A stretch of 64,000 nucleotides of DNA, taken from the NCBI GenBank assembly GCA_016712315.1, contig JADJRG010000029.1, positions 124,001 to 188,000 of the forward strand. The letters run 5' to 3'. This stretch comes from Nannocystis sp. GTDB taxonomy: Bacteria > Myxococcota_A > Polyangia > Nannocystales > Nannocystaceae. The notes below the pieces were generated by a model that worked only from the letters and a program-made list of their open reading frames with translations, was not told the DNA's origin and searched no databases. This document shows, one piece after another, positions 55,353-64,000 of this stretch; the first letter of the stretch is position 1, and each line of letters begins with the position of its first letter. The position numbers and the translations under genes are program-made.

Positions 55353-57779
55353 CTACTTGGGGGCGAGCACGAGCGCACCCTTGGCCGGGATCGTGACGTT
55401 GATCTTGCCGGAGACGGAGACGGCGACGTCGGGGCCGCCGAGCGCGTCGGTGAGGGTTGTCTGGGACTTGAGGCCGAGCGCGTTGACGTCGACGCTGCGC
55501 TGCTGGGGCGCGCCGGCGCGGGTGAGCGCGACGATCGCGGCGTCTCCAGGGGCGAGCAGGCGGCCGAATACGAGCGTGTCTTCGTCGACGTCGAGGGGGA
55601 CATACGCGCCGCGCTGGAGGGCGGGGAGATCGCGGCGGGCCGCGCCGAGCTTGCGGATGTGCGCGAGGGTGGACGCCTCGGCGGCGGTGAGCTGGGCCTC
55701 GGGGCGCCACATCCTGCGGTTGTTAGGGTCCGCGCCGCCCCACTGGCCGTACTCGTCGCCGTAGTAGAGGAGGGGCGCGCCAGGCAGGCCTAAGAGCCAG
55801 GTCATGCCGATCCGCAGGCGCTCGTAGGGCTCGTCATCACCTGGCTCTTGGGCCACGTTGTTCCACTGGTTGCCGGGGACGCCGGGATCGTGCTGGGCGT
55901 CTTGGCCGCGGTAGTCGGCGAGCGAGGCGAAGCGGGGGGTGTCGTGGCTGCCGATGTACGGGGTCATGACGGCGCCGGCGGGCCACTTCTCGAGGCCGTG
56001 GCGCAGCCAGTAGTCGGCGTGCAGCATGCCCTTCTCGGAGTAGGCGAAGGTGCGGTAGGCGACGGCGTGGTAGAGGACGAAGTCGAACTGGCCGTCGAGG
56101 CCGTAGGGGCCGACGTAGCGGGCGATGGTGCCGTAGTTCTCGTCGTTGCAGGGATCGCCGCAGTCGCTCCAGCCCATGGCCGTCTCGCCCATCAGGAAGT
56201 AGTGGGCGCCGGCGGCCTCGAAGCCCTCGCGGACCTCGGCGGCGAGGTTGCGGGTCGAGACCTCCTCGACGTGCTTGACGGCGTCGACGCGGAGGCCGTC
56301 GAGGTTGAAGGTGTCGAGCCACCAGATCGCGTCGTCGGTGAAGGCGGCGTTGGCCTCGGGGACGCTGTGGTTGATGTCCGGGAGGTAGCTCGCGAACATG
56401 CACTCGAGCGCCTTGCTGGTCCAGTCGCAGCCCTCGGTGCCGCAGACGCAGCCGGTGCGGAACCACTCGGGGTGCTGCTGGACGTACTCGTGATCCTCGT
56501 GGACGTGGTTGATCACGTAGTCTTGGAGGATCCGGATGCCGTGGGCGTGGGCCTCCTTGACCATGGCCTTCAGGGCAGCTTCACCGCCGAGGCGTGGATC
56601 GACCTCGCGCGCCTTGATCGGCCAGTAGCCGTGGTAGCCGGTGACGTAGTGGACGCCGTCGCCGGCGATATAGGCGCCGCTCGGGTTGGTCTGGAAGGGG
56701 GTGAGCCAGATCGCGCGCACGCCGAGCTGGTCGAGGGTGCCGTCGGCGATCGCGGCGGTGAGGCCCTGGAGATCGCCGCCGGCCCAGTCGCCGCGCGGCT
56801 CGGCGAGCGGGGTGGGGCCCGGGTTGTTGCCGGGGGCGCCGTCGCGGAAGCGATCGGTGAGGACCATGTAGACGAGGGCGCCGTCCCAGGTGAAGGGCTG
56901 CGCCTCGATCCAGAAGACTAGGCGCAGCGGCTCGCTCAGCAGACCGTCCTGCGCGGCGGCGCGCAGGCGGACGGTGTACTTGCCGTCGTTGAGCTCGCCG
57001 ATCGCGAGGGTGACGTGGCCGTCAGGGTCGACGACTAGCTCTTGGGCGGTGAGGCCGCGCTGCTCGTCCTCATGCTCGAGGATCGCCTCGTAGGCGGGCG
57101 GATCGGCGGGGGCGCCGTCGACGCCGGGGAGGAAGTCGAGGACGGCGGCGTAGCTGCCTTGGCCAGGGCCTGGGCGGGCGGTAGCGGATTCACTGACCTT
57201 AAGGCCAGGTAGGCGACAGTCGGGTACCTTGATCGCGCTGTTCTCGGTGTCGCCGACGTACTTGCGGCGGGGCTGGGTGGGATCGAAGATCCAGGCGTCG
57301 CCGCCGCCCTGCTTGACGACGAGCTTGTAGGCGTGCAGGCCAGGGGGGAGATCGATGATGGCGGTGAAGAGGCCGTCGCCGTCGGGGCCGCTCATCGCGG
57401 CGGCGCTGGCGAGATCGAAGCCGTGCCACTCGCCAGCGACGCGCGGGGCGCTGAGGCCTCCCGTCGGCTTGAAACGGAAGGCGGTGGGACAGAGAAGATC
57501 GTCGCCGCCGGTGGGATCGGTGGTGGTCGTGTCTGTGGGATCGGTGGTTGGACCGGCGGTGGGATCGGTGGCGCTGGCGCTGTCGGTGGTGGTGGTCTCG
57601 GTGGCGGCGGTGGGATCGACGGTGGTGAGGGTGAGGCCGCTGGTCGGCGTGGCGCTGGTCGGGCCGCTAGGGTCGACGCCGCTGGTCTCGGTGACGCCCG
57701 GGTCAGAGCCGGTGGAGCAGGCGGTGAGCAGCGCGGCGAGGGCGACGAGGTGGGCGGAGCGAGGGGCGCGGTGGGTCAT
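55353..57779 (-). CDS. Modular GH13 alpha-amylase-family lipoprotein
   Basis: The protein has 808 residues. The lipobox ALLTAC near residue 21 is followed by a Thr-rich linker to about 92. A CBM48-like domain (about 97-190: FRFKPTGGLSAPRVAGEWHGFDLASA ... PPGLHAYKLVVKQGGG) and an Ig-like domain (about 195-300) precede a GH13 barrel: MVLTDRFRDGAPGNNPG, VIWLTPF-like IWLTPFQTNPSGAY, ILQDYVINHVHEDHEY, the nucleophile in DGLRVDAVKHV (about 496), the acid in LMGETAMGWSD and IGSHDTPRFASL. Extra Cys (CVCGTEGCDW) suggest disulfides outside the cell. The domain order resembles cyclomaltodextrinases and secreted amylases. It is divergent from the GH15-like gene, and TACCCT lies 13 bases before its ATG. 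Confidence 0.94.
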   Translation of the reverse strand: MTHRAPRSAHLVALAALLTACSTGSDPGVTETSGVDPSGPTSATPTSGLTLTTVDPTAATETTTTDSASATDPTAGPTTDPTDTTTTDPTGGDDLLCPTAFRFKPTGGLSAPRVAGEWHGFDLASAAAMSGPDGDGLFTAIIDLPPGLHAYKLVVKQGGGDAWIFDPTQPRRKYVGDTENSAIKVPDCRLPGLKVSESATARPGPGQGSYAAVLDFLPGVDGAPADPPAYEAILEHEDEQRGLTAQELVVDPDGHVTLAIGELNDGKYTVRLRAAAQDGLLSEPLRLVFWIEAQPFTWDGALVYMVLTDRFRDGAPGNNPGPTPLAEPRGDWAGGDLQGLTAAIADGTLDQLGVRAIWLTPFQTNPSGAYIAGDGVHYVTGYHGYWPIKAREVDPRLGGEAALKAMVKEAHAHGIRILQDYVINHVHEDHEYVQQHPEWFRTGCVCGTEGCDWTSKALECMFASYLPDINHSVPEANAAFTDDAIWWLDTFNLDGLRVDAVKHVEEVSTRNLAAEVREGFEAAGAHYFLMGETAMGWSDCGDPCNDENYGTIARYVGPYGLDGQFDFVLYHAVAYRTFAYSEKGMLHADYWLRHGLEKWPAGAVMTPYIGSHDTPRFASLADYRGQDAQHDPGVPGNQWNNVAQEPGDDEPYERLRIGMTWLLGLPGAPLLYYGDEYGQWGGADPNNRRMWRPEAQLTAAEASTLAHIRKLGAARRDLPALQRGAYVPLDVDEDTLVFGRLLAPGDAAIVALTRAGAPQQRSVDVNALGLKSQTTLTDALGGPDVAVSVSGKINVTIPAKGALVLAPK

Positions 57780-57889
57780 AGCAGCTCAGCCGAGGGTAAA
57801 GGATGGATCGGATCGACGCGAGGTCTTTGACTGATTGTCCGACGTTGCGCTGGGGATCACGGCGGTAGAACCGCGAGGGTGAGGTCCAG

Positions 57890-57895
57890 TAGAGT
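57890..57895 (+). promoter_or_regulatory. Putative -10 hexamer TAGAGT (GH15-like gene)
   Basis: TAGAGT ends 7 bases before the ATG at 57903, supporting that start over the in-frame GTG at 57879. Confidence 0.4.
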
Positions 57896-57902
57896 CGAGG
57901 TG

Positions 57903-60542
57903 ATGCTGCGGAGCACCCGATCTTCTGTACTCGCCACTGCGGTCGCGTTGGCGGCGCTCGTCTCCACTCCAGCGGCGGCGGCGCCGATCCAGCGGACTCG
58001 CTTCGAGCTGCCGACGAGCAACGGCCACGGCGCGCTGCTGGTGGACCTGCAAGCTCGCCGCGCGACGCAATTGCGTGAGCACTTGTTCGCGGTCGAGGAG
58101 CCCGCGCTCGACGCGATGGGGAAGGAGGTGTGGGGCGGAGGAGACTTTGAGGCGATCTACACGCGGGACCTGCTCTTCGACGCGTACTTCGGGCTGCGTA
58201 CGCCGGATGAGCAGCGGTGGTTGACGGCGGCGCCGGTGGATCTGGATCGGAGCGGCTATGTCGGCTGGAAGGCGGGAGAGCGCGGCGGTACGGGGATCGT
58301 GGCGATGGTCCAGACGGTCGGTGACCTCGAGGCGACGAGCTATTTTTTTACGCCGGTCGGGCTGCCGCACGCGGGCTTCGTGATGCTGCTGAAGGTGCGA
58401 AACACCGGGGCGCAGGCGCTCAGCGGGATCGAGGGGTTCTCGATCCACAACCTGCACCTCGGCTACGGGCGCGCGATGTCGCCGTGGGATGTCCCAAAAG
58501 ACATCGGTGAGAACGGGGAGACGATGGTGCACGAGGGCGACGGCGACCTCGTGGAGCGCGGCTTCGCTGGGACGGTGGTGGCGCGGCCGCTGGGGGACGT
58601 GGCGCACTTCGGGGCGGCGCCTTGGGCGGACGTGTACGGGATCGTGGCGGGGGGCGCGAAGGTGGATCTGCCGGACAATCAGCCGCCAGCGGCCGCGGTG
58701 GACGGGGCGGTGGGCGCGTATCAATTCGCGCTGGGGACCCTGGCGCCGGGGGCGGAGGCGTGGGCTGGGGTGGCGCTGGTTCACTATGGCGATCCCGAGG
58801 CGGATAAGACGGCGCAGGGCTGGCTCGACGCGTACGTCGCGGGGAAGGGGCCGAAGGCGCTGCTGGAGGCGGAGATCGCCGGCTGGGCGGCGCTGCAGGC
58901 GGAGATCAAGGTGCCGAAGGGGGCGAGCCCGAGCGATGAGGCGTTGATCCGCCACTCGGCGGCGTGGCTGAAGATGGGACAGGTCCAAGAGGACAGGTCG
59001 TTCCTGCGCGAGTGGTGGACGAAGGACGGGGAGCCGCGGCGCACGCGCTTCAAGGGCGTGGACGACCAGCCGGTGACGCTGCCGGCGGTGGTGAAGCACC
59101 TCGGGCGAGGCGCGGTGGTGGCGAGCCTGCCGCCGGGGAACTGGACGTACTCGTGGATCCGCGACGGGGCGTACGCGACGGTGGCGATGGCGCTGCTCGG
59201 CATGAAGGAGGCGGCGCGGGCGTCGCTGCTCTTCTACCTGCGGGCCGAGGCGGGGCGCTTCAAGGACTGGCAAGAGCTGTCCGGCTACGGCATGCCGGAG
59301 TACCAGATCACGCTGGTGCGCTACTACGGCTTCGGGGTCGAGGAGACGGACTTTAACAGCTACGGGCCGAACCTCGAGTTCGACGGATTCGGCCTGTTCC
59401 TGTGGGCGCTGCGCGCGTACGAGCGCTTGACCGGCGACACGTCGGTGGCCGACGAGCACTGGCCGCTGATCGCGGGCGAGGTGGGGGATGTGTTGGTGGC
59501 GCTGGTCGACCCGATGACGGGGCTGATCCGCCGCGACTCGTCGATCTGGGAGACGCACTGGGAGGGGCGCGAGCGCTACTTCGCGTACACGAGCATCACG
59601 GCGGTGCGCGGGCTCTGCGACGCGGCCGCGATCGCGGAGCGGATCGGCGATACGGAGCGGGCCGCTACTTATAAGGCGACGGCGCTGGGGCTGCGGGCGG
59701 CGATCGCCGAGCGGCTGACGGACGCGGACGGGGCGGTCGGCGCGAGCTACGAGGAGATCCAAGCGGGCACCGGCTATTGGGACGCGGCGGTGATCGAGGC
59801 GGTGTCGATGGGGCTCTTCGATCCGAAGGGCAAGATCGCGGCGGCGACGATGGCGGGGCTGGATAGCCACCTTCAAGTGGCCGCAGGGCCAGGTTGGAGC
59901 CGCAACGACGATCGCTACGATCACCAAGGGGGCGAAGACCTGAGCCCGTGGGGGAGCGACTACGACAGCGCCGAGTGGGTGATCACGGATCTGCGGGGGG
60001 CGATCGCGACGCGGATGTTGGGGGCAGAGGGGCGCTCAGAGGCGCTGATCGAGTGGGTGCGCGAGCAGGCGCTGGCGAACTACTTGATGGTTGCGGAGAC
60101 GTTCGAGGAGAACGACGGGACTTATAAATTTAATACGCCGATGGTGGGCTTCGGCGCGGGGGCGTTCGCGTTGGCGCTGGCGCACCGGTCGGGGGAATTT
60201 GGGGCGGAGGATCCGGCGTGCGGGGCGTATTTTCTAGAGGAGGATGAGGGCGAGACGTCGACGAGCGGCGGCGAGACGAGCGGCGGCGAGAGCAGCGGGA
60301 GCAGCGGCGGTACGAGCGGTGACGCGGGGACCTCGAGCGAGGGATCGTCGACGATGAACTTGACGATCACGGACGGGGTCGGGGATAGCAGCGCAGGCGG
60401 CGCGAGCTTGACCGCAGGGGTCACGAGCGGTGACGGCGAGGACGGCGGCTGCGCGTGCCGGAGCGACGGCGGGGGCGGCTTTGGGGCGCTGGGGGCGCTG
60501 CTGGGGCTGATCGGCTGGCGTCGGCGTCAGCGTCCAGCATGA
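57903..60542 (+). CDS. GH15-like glucoamylase with MYXO-CTERM-like tail
   Basis: The protein has 879 residues from the ATG at 57903, with a signal peptide to about residue 27 (VSTPAAAAP). The N-terminal beta-sandwich (about 30-330) has GGGDFEAIYTRDLLFDAYF. The (alpha/alpha)6 barrel (about 345-760) has PPGNWTYSWIRDGAYATVAM, SSIWETHWEGRERYFAYTSITAVRG (candidate catalytic Glu) and a YDSAEWVITDLRG end. These fit GH15 glucoamylases and glucodextranases, which release glucose from chain ends. A Ser/Gly/Thr linker (about 770-845) leads to the tail GCACRSDGGGG...LLGLIGWRRRQRP: Cys motif, hydrophobic stretch, Arg cluster. It would complete starch breakdown begun by the two divergent GH13 lipoproteins. 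It ends 21 bases before the convergent aldehyde dehydrogenase. Confidence 0.9.
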   Translation: MLRSTRSSVLATAVALAALVSTPAAAAPIQRTRFELPTSNGHGALLVDLQARRATQLREHLFAVEEPALDAMGKEVWGGGDFEAIYTRDLLFDAYFGLRTPDEQRWLTAAPVDLDRSGYVGWKAGERGGTGIVAMVQTVGDLEATSYFFTPVGLPHAGFVMLLKVRNTGAQALSGIEGFSIHNLHLGYGRAMSPWDVPKDIGENGETMVHEGDGDLVERGFAGTVVARPLGDVAHFGAAPWADVYGIVAGGAKVDLPDNQPPAAAVDGAVGAYQFALGTLAPGAEAWAGVALVHYGDPEADKTAQGWLDAYVAGKGPKALLEAEIAGWAALQAEIKVPKGASPSDEALIRHSAAWLKMGQVQEDRSFLREWWTKDGEPRRTRFKGVDDQPVTLPAVVKHLGRGAVVASLPPGNWTYSWIRDGAYATVAMALLGMKEAARASLLFYLRAEAGRFKDWQELSGYGMPEYQITLVRYYGFGVEETDFNSYGPNLEFDGFGLFLWALRAYERLTGDTSVADEHWPLIAGEVGDVLVALVDPMTGLIRRDSSIWETHWEGRERYFAYTSITAVRGLCDAAAIAERIGDTERAATYKATALGLRAAIAERLTDADGAVGASYEEIQAGTGYWDAAVIEAVSMGLFDPKGKIAAATMAGLDSHLQVAAGPGWSRNDDRYDHQGGEDLSPWGSDYDSAEWVITDLRGAIATRMLGAEGRSEALIEWVREQALANYLMVAETFEENDGTYKFNTPMVGFGAGAFALALAHRSGEFGAEDPACGAYFLEEDEGETSTSGGETSGGESSGSSGGTSGDAGTSSEGSSTMNLTITDGVGDSSAGGASLTAGVTSGDGEDGGCACRSDGGGGFGALGALLGLIGWRRRQRPA

Positions 60543-60563
60543 GCGGAGCCAGGTGCGGCGGGA

Positions 60564-62135
60564 TCAGGGGGCGTCGCGCTTGCCGGCGCGGCGCAGGCGG
60601 AGCAGCCCGCGGGTGAGCTTGAGGAGGTTCTTGGTGGCGTACCCCTCGAAGAGGTCGAGCATGCCGGGGTATTTGCCGCGATAGGGGAACCAGTTGGGCT
60701 CGTCGCTCATGAAGGCGCGGTCGACCATGATCGCGCGGGTGTGGGTGAAGGCGTGCAAGCCAGCCTCTCCGTGGTAGCGGCCGATCCCGCTCGAGCGGAT
60801 CCCGCCGAAGGGCAGCGCAGGGTTGGCGGCGGTGATGAAGAGGTCGTTGACGGTGACTTGGCCGCACTCCATGCGCGAGGCGAGGGCGAGGCCGCGCTTG
60901 ACGTCGCGGGTCCAGACGCTGCCGTTGAGGCCGAATTGGTGGTCATTGGCGAGGCGGAGGGCCTCTTCTTCGTCGCGGACCTTGATGACCGGAAGGACAG
61001 GTCCGAAGGTCTCGTCGCGGTAGATCTCCATGTCGGGGCGGACGCCGGTGAGCAGGGTGGGGGCGTAGAAATTACCGGGTCGATCGAGGCGCTGGCCGCC
61101 GCGGAGCAGGCGCGCTCCGTCGGCGACGGCGGCGCGGACGTGGCGATCGACGATCCGGAGCTGGCCCTCGAAGATCATCGGGCCGACGTCGGCGTCGTCC
61201 TCGGGGGCGCCCTGCCGGAGCTGATCGAGCTCGCGCTCGACTAGCTCGATGAAGCGGTCGTGGATCGACTCGACCGCGAAGATCCGCTCGACAGAGATGC
61301 AGGCCTGGCCGGCGTTGGCGAGGCCGCCCCAGACGGCGGCGCGGGCGGCCCGCTCGAGGGGCGCGTCGGCGCAGAGGATCATGGCGTCCTTGCCGCCGAG
61401 CTCGAGCTCGACGGGGATCGGGCGCTCCGCAGCGGCGGCCATGACCTTGCGGCCGGTCGCGACTGAGCCGGTGAAGAAGATCATGTCGACGTCGGCGCGG
61501 CAGAGCGCGGCACCGACGGCGCCGTCCCCTTGTACGACCTCGACGACGCCAGGGGGGAGCTCGATCGCGGCGGCGAGCTCGCGGATGATCTCACCGCTCT
61601 CGGGGGTGATCTCAGAGGGCTTGAGCACGACCGTGTTGCCGGCGGTGAGGGCCTGGAGGACCGGCACGATCGCGAGCTGGAAGGGGAAGTTCCAGGGGGC
61701 GATGATGGCGACGACGCCGCGAGGGAAGCGCTCGATGTAGCTCGCCTTGCCAGGGAAGAGGATCGGGGTCTTGACCTTGTGACGGGCGAGCGCCTTGGCG
61801 GCGTTCTTGCGGTGGTAGTCGAGGAAGACGGGGATGAAGAGGAGCTCGTGGCCGAGGGTCTCGATCCAGGGCTTCCCCGTCTCGTCGCTGAGGCGGCGCG
61901 CGTACTCGTCGGCGCGGGCGAGGACGAGCGAGCGGAGGCGCTCGAGGTGGGCGAGGCGGCGCTCGAGCGGGGTGTCCCTCCAGCCAGGTGCGGCGGCGCG
62001 GGCGCGGGCGACGGCGGCCGCGAGCGCGGCGGGCTCGGTGATGGCGATCGATCGCAGCGGTCCGCCGGTGGTGGGGCTGCGGCGCTCGATGAGGCGGGGA
62101 GTTGGGGCGGCGTGATCGTCGACGCGCGTGCTCAT
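60564..62135 (-). CDS. Aldehyde dehydrogenase family protein
   Basis: The 523-residue protein is a standard NAD(P)-dependent aldehyde dehydrogenase of the succinate-semialdehyde/coniferyl type: APWNFPFQLAI, NTVVLKPSEITP, FFTGSVATGRKVM for the cofactor, the general base Glu in ELELGGKDAM (about 245), the catalytic Cys in NAGQACISVERIF (about 281), ETFGPVLPV and PFGGIRSSGIGRYHG. All catalytic residues are present. Its aldehyde is not known. The last 45 residues (FPYRGKYPGMLDLFEGYATKNLLKLTRGLLRL) extend beyond the fold and occur in the longer members of this group. It is divergent from the acetyltransferase-like gene. TAACCC lies 8 bases before the ATG, a weak match to the leaderless pattern. 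Confidence 0.95.
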   Translation of the reverse strand: MSTRVDDHAAPTPRLIERRSPTTGGPLRSIAITEPAALAAAVARARAAAPGWRDTPLERRLAHLERLRSLVLARADEYARRLSDETGKPWIETLGHELLFIPVFLDYHRKNAAKALARHKVKTPILFPGKASYIERFPRGVVAIIAPWNFPFQLAIVPVLQALTAGNTVVLKPSEITPESGEIIRELAAAIELPPGVVEVVQGDGAVGAALCRADVDMIFFTGSVATGRKVMAAAAERPIPVELELGGKDAMILCADAPLERAARAAVWGGLANAGQACISVERIFAVESIHDRFIELVERELDQLRQGAPEDDADVGPMIFEGQLRIVDRHVRAAVADGARLLRGGQRLDRPGNFYAPTLLTGVRPDMEIYRDETFGPVLPVIKVRDEEEALRLANDHQFGLNGSVWTRDVKRGLALASRMECGQVTVNDLFITAANPALPFGGIRSSGIGRYHGEAGLHAFTHTRAIMVDRAFMSDEPNWFPYRGKYPGMLDLFEGYATKNLLKLTRGLLRLRRAGKRDAP

Positions 62136-62271
62136 GGGGCCGGGTTAGCACGTTTCTTCGCGGAGGTGAGCGCGACATCGAGCGCGGTGGCGAGGGCGCG
62201 CCCGGATCAGCGCGATGTGCTGGTACCATCTGCGCGCGCGCCGGTGATGGCGAGGCTGGAGTGAGGTCGTG

Positions 62272-63087
62272 ATGCTGCAGGGAGCCGATCGTCTGTTTCG
62301 CCGCTACATGAGCTGTCTGGGGTGGATCGGCGATCCAGGGCTGTTTGAGCTGGTGCGCACCCACTTGATCAAGGTGCCGGTCGAGAACGTGTCGGCGATC
62401 CTGCGCGCTTCAGAGGGGCTGAGCGGGATCCCAGACATTGAGGCGTTTCTGGGCGGGATCGAGCGCTACGACCTCGGCGGCGGCGCGCTGACGAATAACG
62501 GCTACTTCGTCGAGCTGCTCCGCTACCTCGACTACGACGTCGAGCTGTTGGGCGCGGACTTGAACGGCGCGCCGATGATGCACGCGGTGGTGCAGGTGCT
62601 GCACGAGGGGCGACCTCACTTGGTCGACGTCGGCCTCGGCGCGCCGTTCTATGAGCCGATCCCGCTCGACGCGGGGCTGCCCTATCGGGCGCAGAGCGGC
62701 GATCTCAGCTTCACGGTCGCGAAGCACGCGGACGCGGGGTGCTTTGAGGTGAGCAGATCCGCTGCCGGGGTGAAGCGGTCGAGCTACGTGATCCGACCGA
62801 CGCCGCGCCGGCTAGGCGAGTTCGAGGCGGCGATCGAGGCCGCGTATGCGCCAGTCAGCCCGGCGCTTCGGCACCTCGAGATCACGCGGATCTTCGCGAG
62901 CCGGCGGGCTTCGTTGAGCGATGATGTGGTGACCTTGGCGCGCCACGAGCTGAGTGAGTCGCGCAAGCTGGCCGATCTCGCGGCGTTGGAGGCGTCCCTG
63001 CATGAGGACTTCCAGCTCCATAATTTGCCGATCGGGCGGGCGGTGGCGGCGCTGCGGGGGCTCGGAGGCGCCCTCTTCGGGGGGTGA
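62272..63087 (+). CDS. Arylamine N-acetyltransferase-like protein lacking the catalytic Cys
   Basis: The protein has 271 residues from the ATG at 62272, preceded by GGAGTGAGG; a GTG one codon earlier is an alternative. It matches NAT-family layout: HLIKVPVENVSAIL (family HL..IPFEN), GGALTNNGYFVELLRYLDYDVELLGA (family RGGxCxExNxLF), HAVVQV with the family His, and HLVDVGLGAPFYEPIPL with the family Asp. The catalytic Cys of RGGYCFE aligns with Ala72, and the first Arg with Leu. Length and spacing are retained, so the fold is probably intact but classical acetyl transfer is unlikely. It may bind CoA or another ligand, or be a repurposed member. TACCAT lies 39 bases before the GTG. Confidence 0.85.
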   Translation: MLQGADRLFRRYMSCLGWIGDPGLFELVRTHLIKVPVENVSAILRASEGLSGIPDIEAFLGGIERYDLGGGALTNNGYFVELLRYLDYDVELLGADLNGAPMMHAVVQVLHEGRPHLVDVGLGAPFYEPIPLDAGLPYRAQSGDLSFTVAKHADAGCFEVSRSAAGVKRSSYVIRPTPRRLGEFEAAIEAAYAPVSPALRHLEITRIFASRRASLSDDVVTLARHELSESRKLADLAALEASLHEDFQLHNLPIGRAVAALRGLGGALFGG

Positions 63088-63189
63088 GGGGCTGCGCGGG
63101 CTGGCGAGAATTTTTGGGCGGCGGAGGAACCCGCCCAGCGGGGCGCTGTCATTGAGCCCGTAACGCTCGCATAGGGAGGCCCGAAGCCC

Positions 63190-64000
63190 ATGTCCACCAC
63201 GACCCTCGCAATCAAGATCTTCTACGGCGACCAGCTCGTCGACACCAAGACCCTCGCTCAAGACGTCATCAAGATCGGCAAGCTGAAGAGCAGCCATCTC
63301 TGCCTGGATGACGAGTCGGTGGCGCGCATGCACGCGGTCATCGAGGTATCCGGGGAGGACGTGCGGATCATCGACCTCGGCTCGAGCTCGGGCACCGTGC
63401 TGAACGGCCAACGGATCGACAAGAACGCGGCGCTCAGCGACGGCGATGTGCTCGAGTTCGGGGCGTATCGGCTCGAGGTCGGCTTCGTCGCGGAGCAGGC
63501 GGCCGCCGCTCCAGAGGCGGCGGGTGTGGCGGCGCCGATGATGGCGGCGGCGGCGGCGGCAGCGGCGGCGCCGGTGATGATGGCGCGCCCGCCGATCCAG
63601 ATCGACGCGAGCGAGTTCGAGGTGCAGAACGGCTCGCGGGTGGCCGAGGTCGTGGCGATGTACGGGACCACGGTGCTCGACGTGCAGCACGTCGGCCAGC
63701 TCAAGAACCGGAAGAGCCAGGGGCCGCTGTGGCTGGCGATCGGCGGCGCGGCGATCCTCGGCGGGATCGCGCTCTTCGGCATGGAGGCGTCGGAGGACTG
63801 GGGCGGCTACAAGGACAAGATCATCGAGGCGCAGGCGAGCGGCGGCGTGATGCCCCAAAAGCCAGGTAATGGCCTCGGCGGCGTGGGGATCGCGCTCGCG
63901 CTGCTGGGCCTGATCCCCTTCGGGATCGGGATGATGCGGATGGGGGACTTCGCGCCGCGCGACTACACGATCGGCGAGGGCCACGACGCGACCTTCCACG
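63190..64000 (+). CDS. FHA-domain membrane protein (3' end outside window)
   Basis: The frame from the ATG at 63190 (GGGAGG upstream) is open to the window end, 270 residues. Residues about 15-95 form an FHA domain (IKIGKLKSSHLCLDDESVARMHAVIEV; DLGSSSGTVLNGQRI), which binds phosphothreonine peptides and so links to Ser/Thr kinases. An Ala/Met-rich linker, about 110-135, follows. Next is DVQHVGQL, then a membrane helix near 180-197 (LWLAIGGAAILGGIALFG) and a second near 230-250. The order resembles myxobacterial envelope proteins related to motility or TonB-like complexes, but that is uncertain because the C-terminus is missing. Confidence 0.88.
   Translation, partial: MSTTTLAIKIFYGDQLVDTKTLAQDVIKIGKLKSSHLCLDDESVARMHAVIEVSGEDVRIIDLGSSSGTVLNGQRIDKNAALSDGDVLEFGAYRLEVGFVAEQAAAAPEAAGVAAPMMAAAAAAAAAPVMMARPPIQIDASEFEVQNGSRVAEVVAMYGTTVLDVQHVGQLKNRKSQGPLWLAIGGAAILGGIALFGMEASEDWGGYKDKIIEAQASGGVMPQKPGNGLGGVGIALALLGLIPFGIGMMRMGDFAPRDYTIGEGHDATFH

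Overview
The window is very GC-rich, gene-dense DNA from a bacterium that is almost certainly a myxobacterium (Myxococcota), most likely near Nannocystaceae. The grounds are: Ser/Thr kinases next to TPR-membrane proteins; many lipoproteins whose lipobox Cys is followed by long Ser/Thr/Gly/Asp linkers; two secreted proteins ending in MYXO-CTERM-like tails (Cys motif, hydrophobic stretch, Arg cluster); a membrane MutS-like protein; and FG-GAP, FHA and PilB/MshE N-terminal domain proteins. The family assignment is inference; no rRNA is present. One tRNA gene, tRNA-Leu(UAA), was found. There is no CRISPR array, insertion sequence or integrase.

Layout. 1-2423 (-) is a 3'-truncated FG-GAP lipoprotein. 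2.5-8.4 kb holds an unknown protein, tRNA-Leu, uvrA, a flavin-reductase-like gene and HMG-CoA lyase. 8.36-8.82 kb is the only gene-free stretch over 300 bases; it carries a 23-base inverted repeat and a 72-base tandem repeat. 8.8-15 kb has an MshEN protein with a huge Pro/Ala repeat, a cysteine desulfurase, and a kinase / TPR-membrane / Cys-rich lipoprotein operon. 15-24 kb has a ceramidase-like lipoprotein, membrane MutS-like ATPase, TIGR03790-like lipoprotein, D-amino-acid oxidase, a metzincin-like protein with an altered zinc motif, and a PEGA-like/TPR pair. 24-28.6 kb is an acyltransferase, a GpsA-like protein lacking its catalytic Lys, and an NRAMP-like transporter. 28.6-35.7 kb (-) is three related lipoproteins plus a FadL-type outer-membrane protein. 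35.9-45.6 kb has a barrel-like protein, YihY, a conserved unknown, a GCS2-CBS protein, an AstE/AspA-type amidohydrolase and an operon of secreted TPR, CBM9-like and CAP-domain proteins.

45.6-60.5 kb is an alpha-glucan cluster. Cytoplasmic enzymes are 4-alpha-glucanotransferase (malQ), debranching enzyme (glgX) and branching enzyme (glgB). Envelope enzymes are two GH13 lipoproteins and a GH15-like glucoamylase with a sorting tail. An esterase lipoprotein with a CBM48-like N-terminus and a 53-residue rubredoxin lie between them. The cluster could attack glycogen or starch at the cell surface and remodel glycogen inside. 60.5-64 kb has an aldehyde dehydrogenase, an arylamine-acetyltransferase-like protein lacking the catalytic Cys, and an FHA-domain membrane protein cut by the window edge.

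Many genes on both strands have a TANNNT hexamer ending only 6-11 bases before the chosen start codon. This suggests widespread leaderless or near-leaderless transcription and was used, together with signal peptides and ribosome-binding sites, to choose starts. All calls come from reading sequence; no database search was run.
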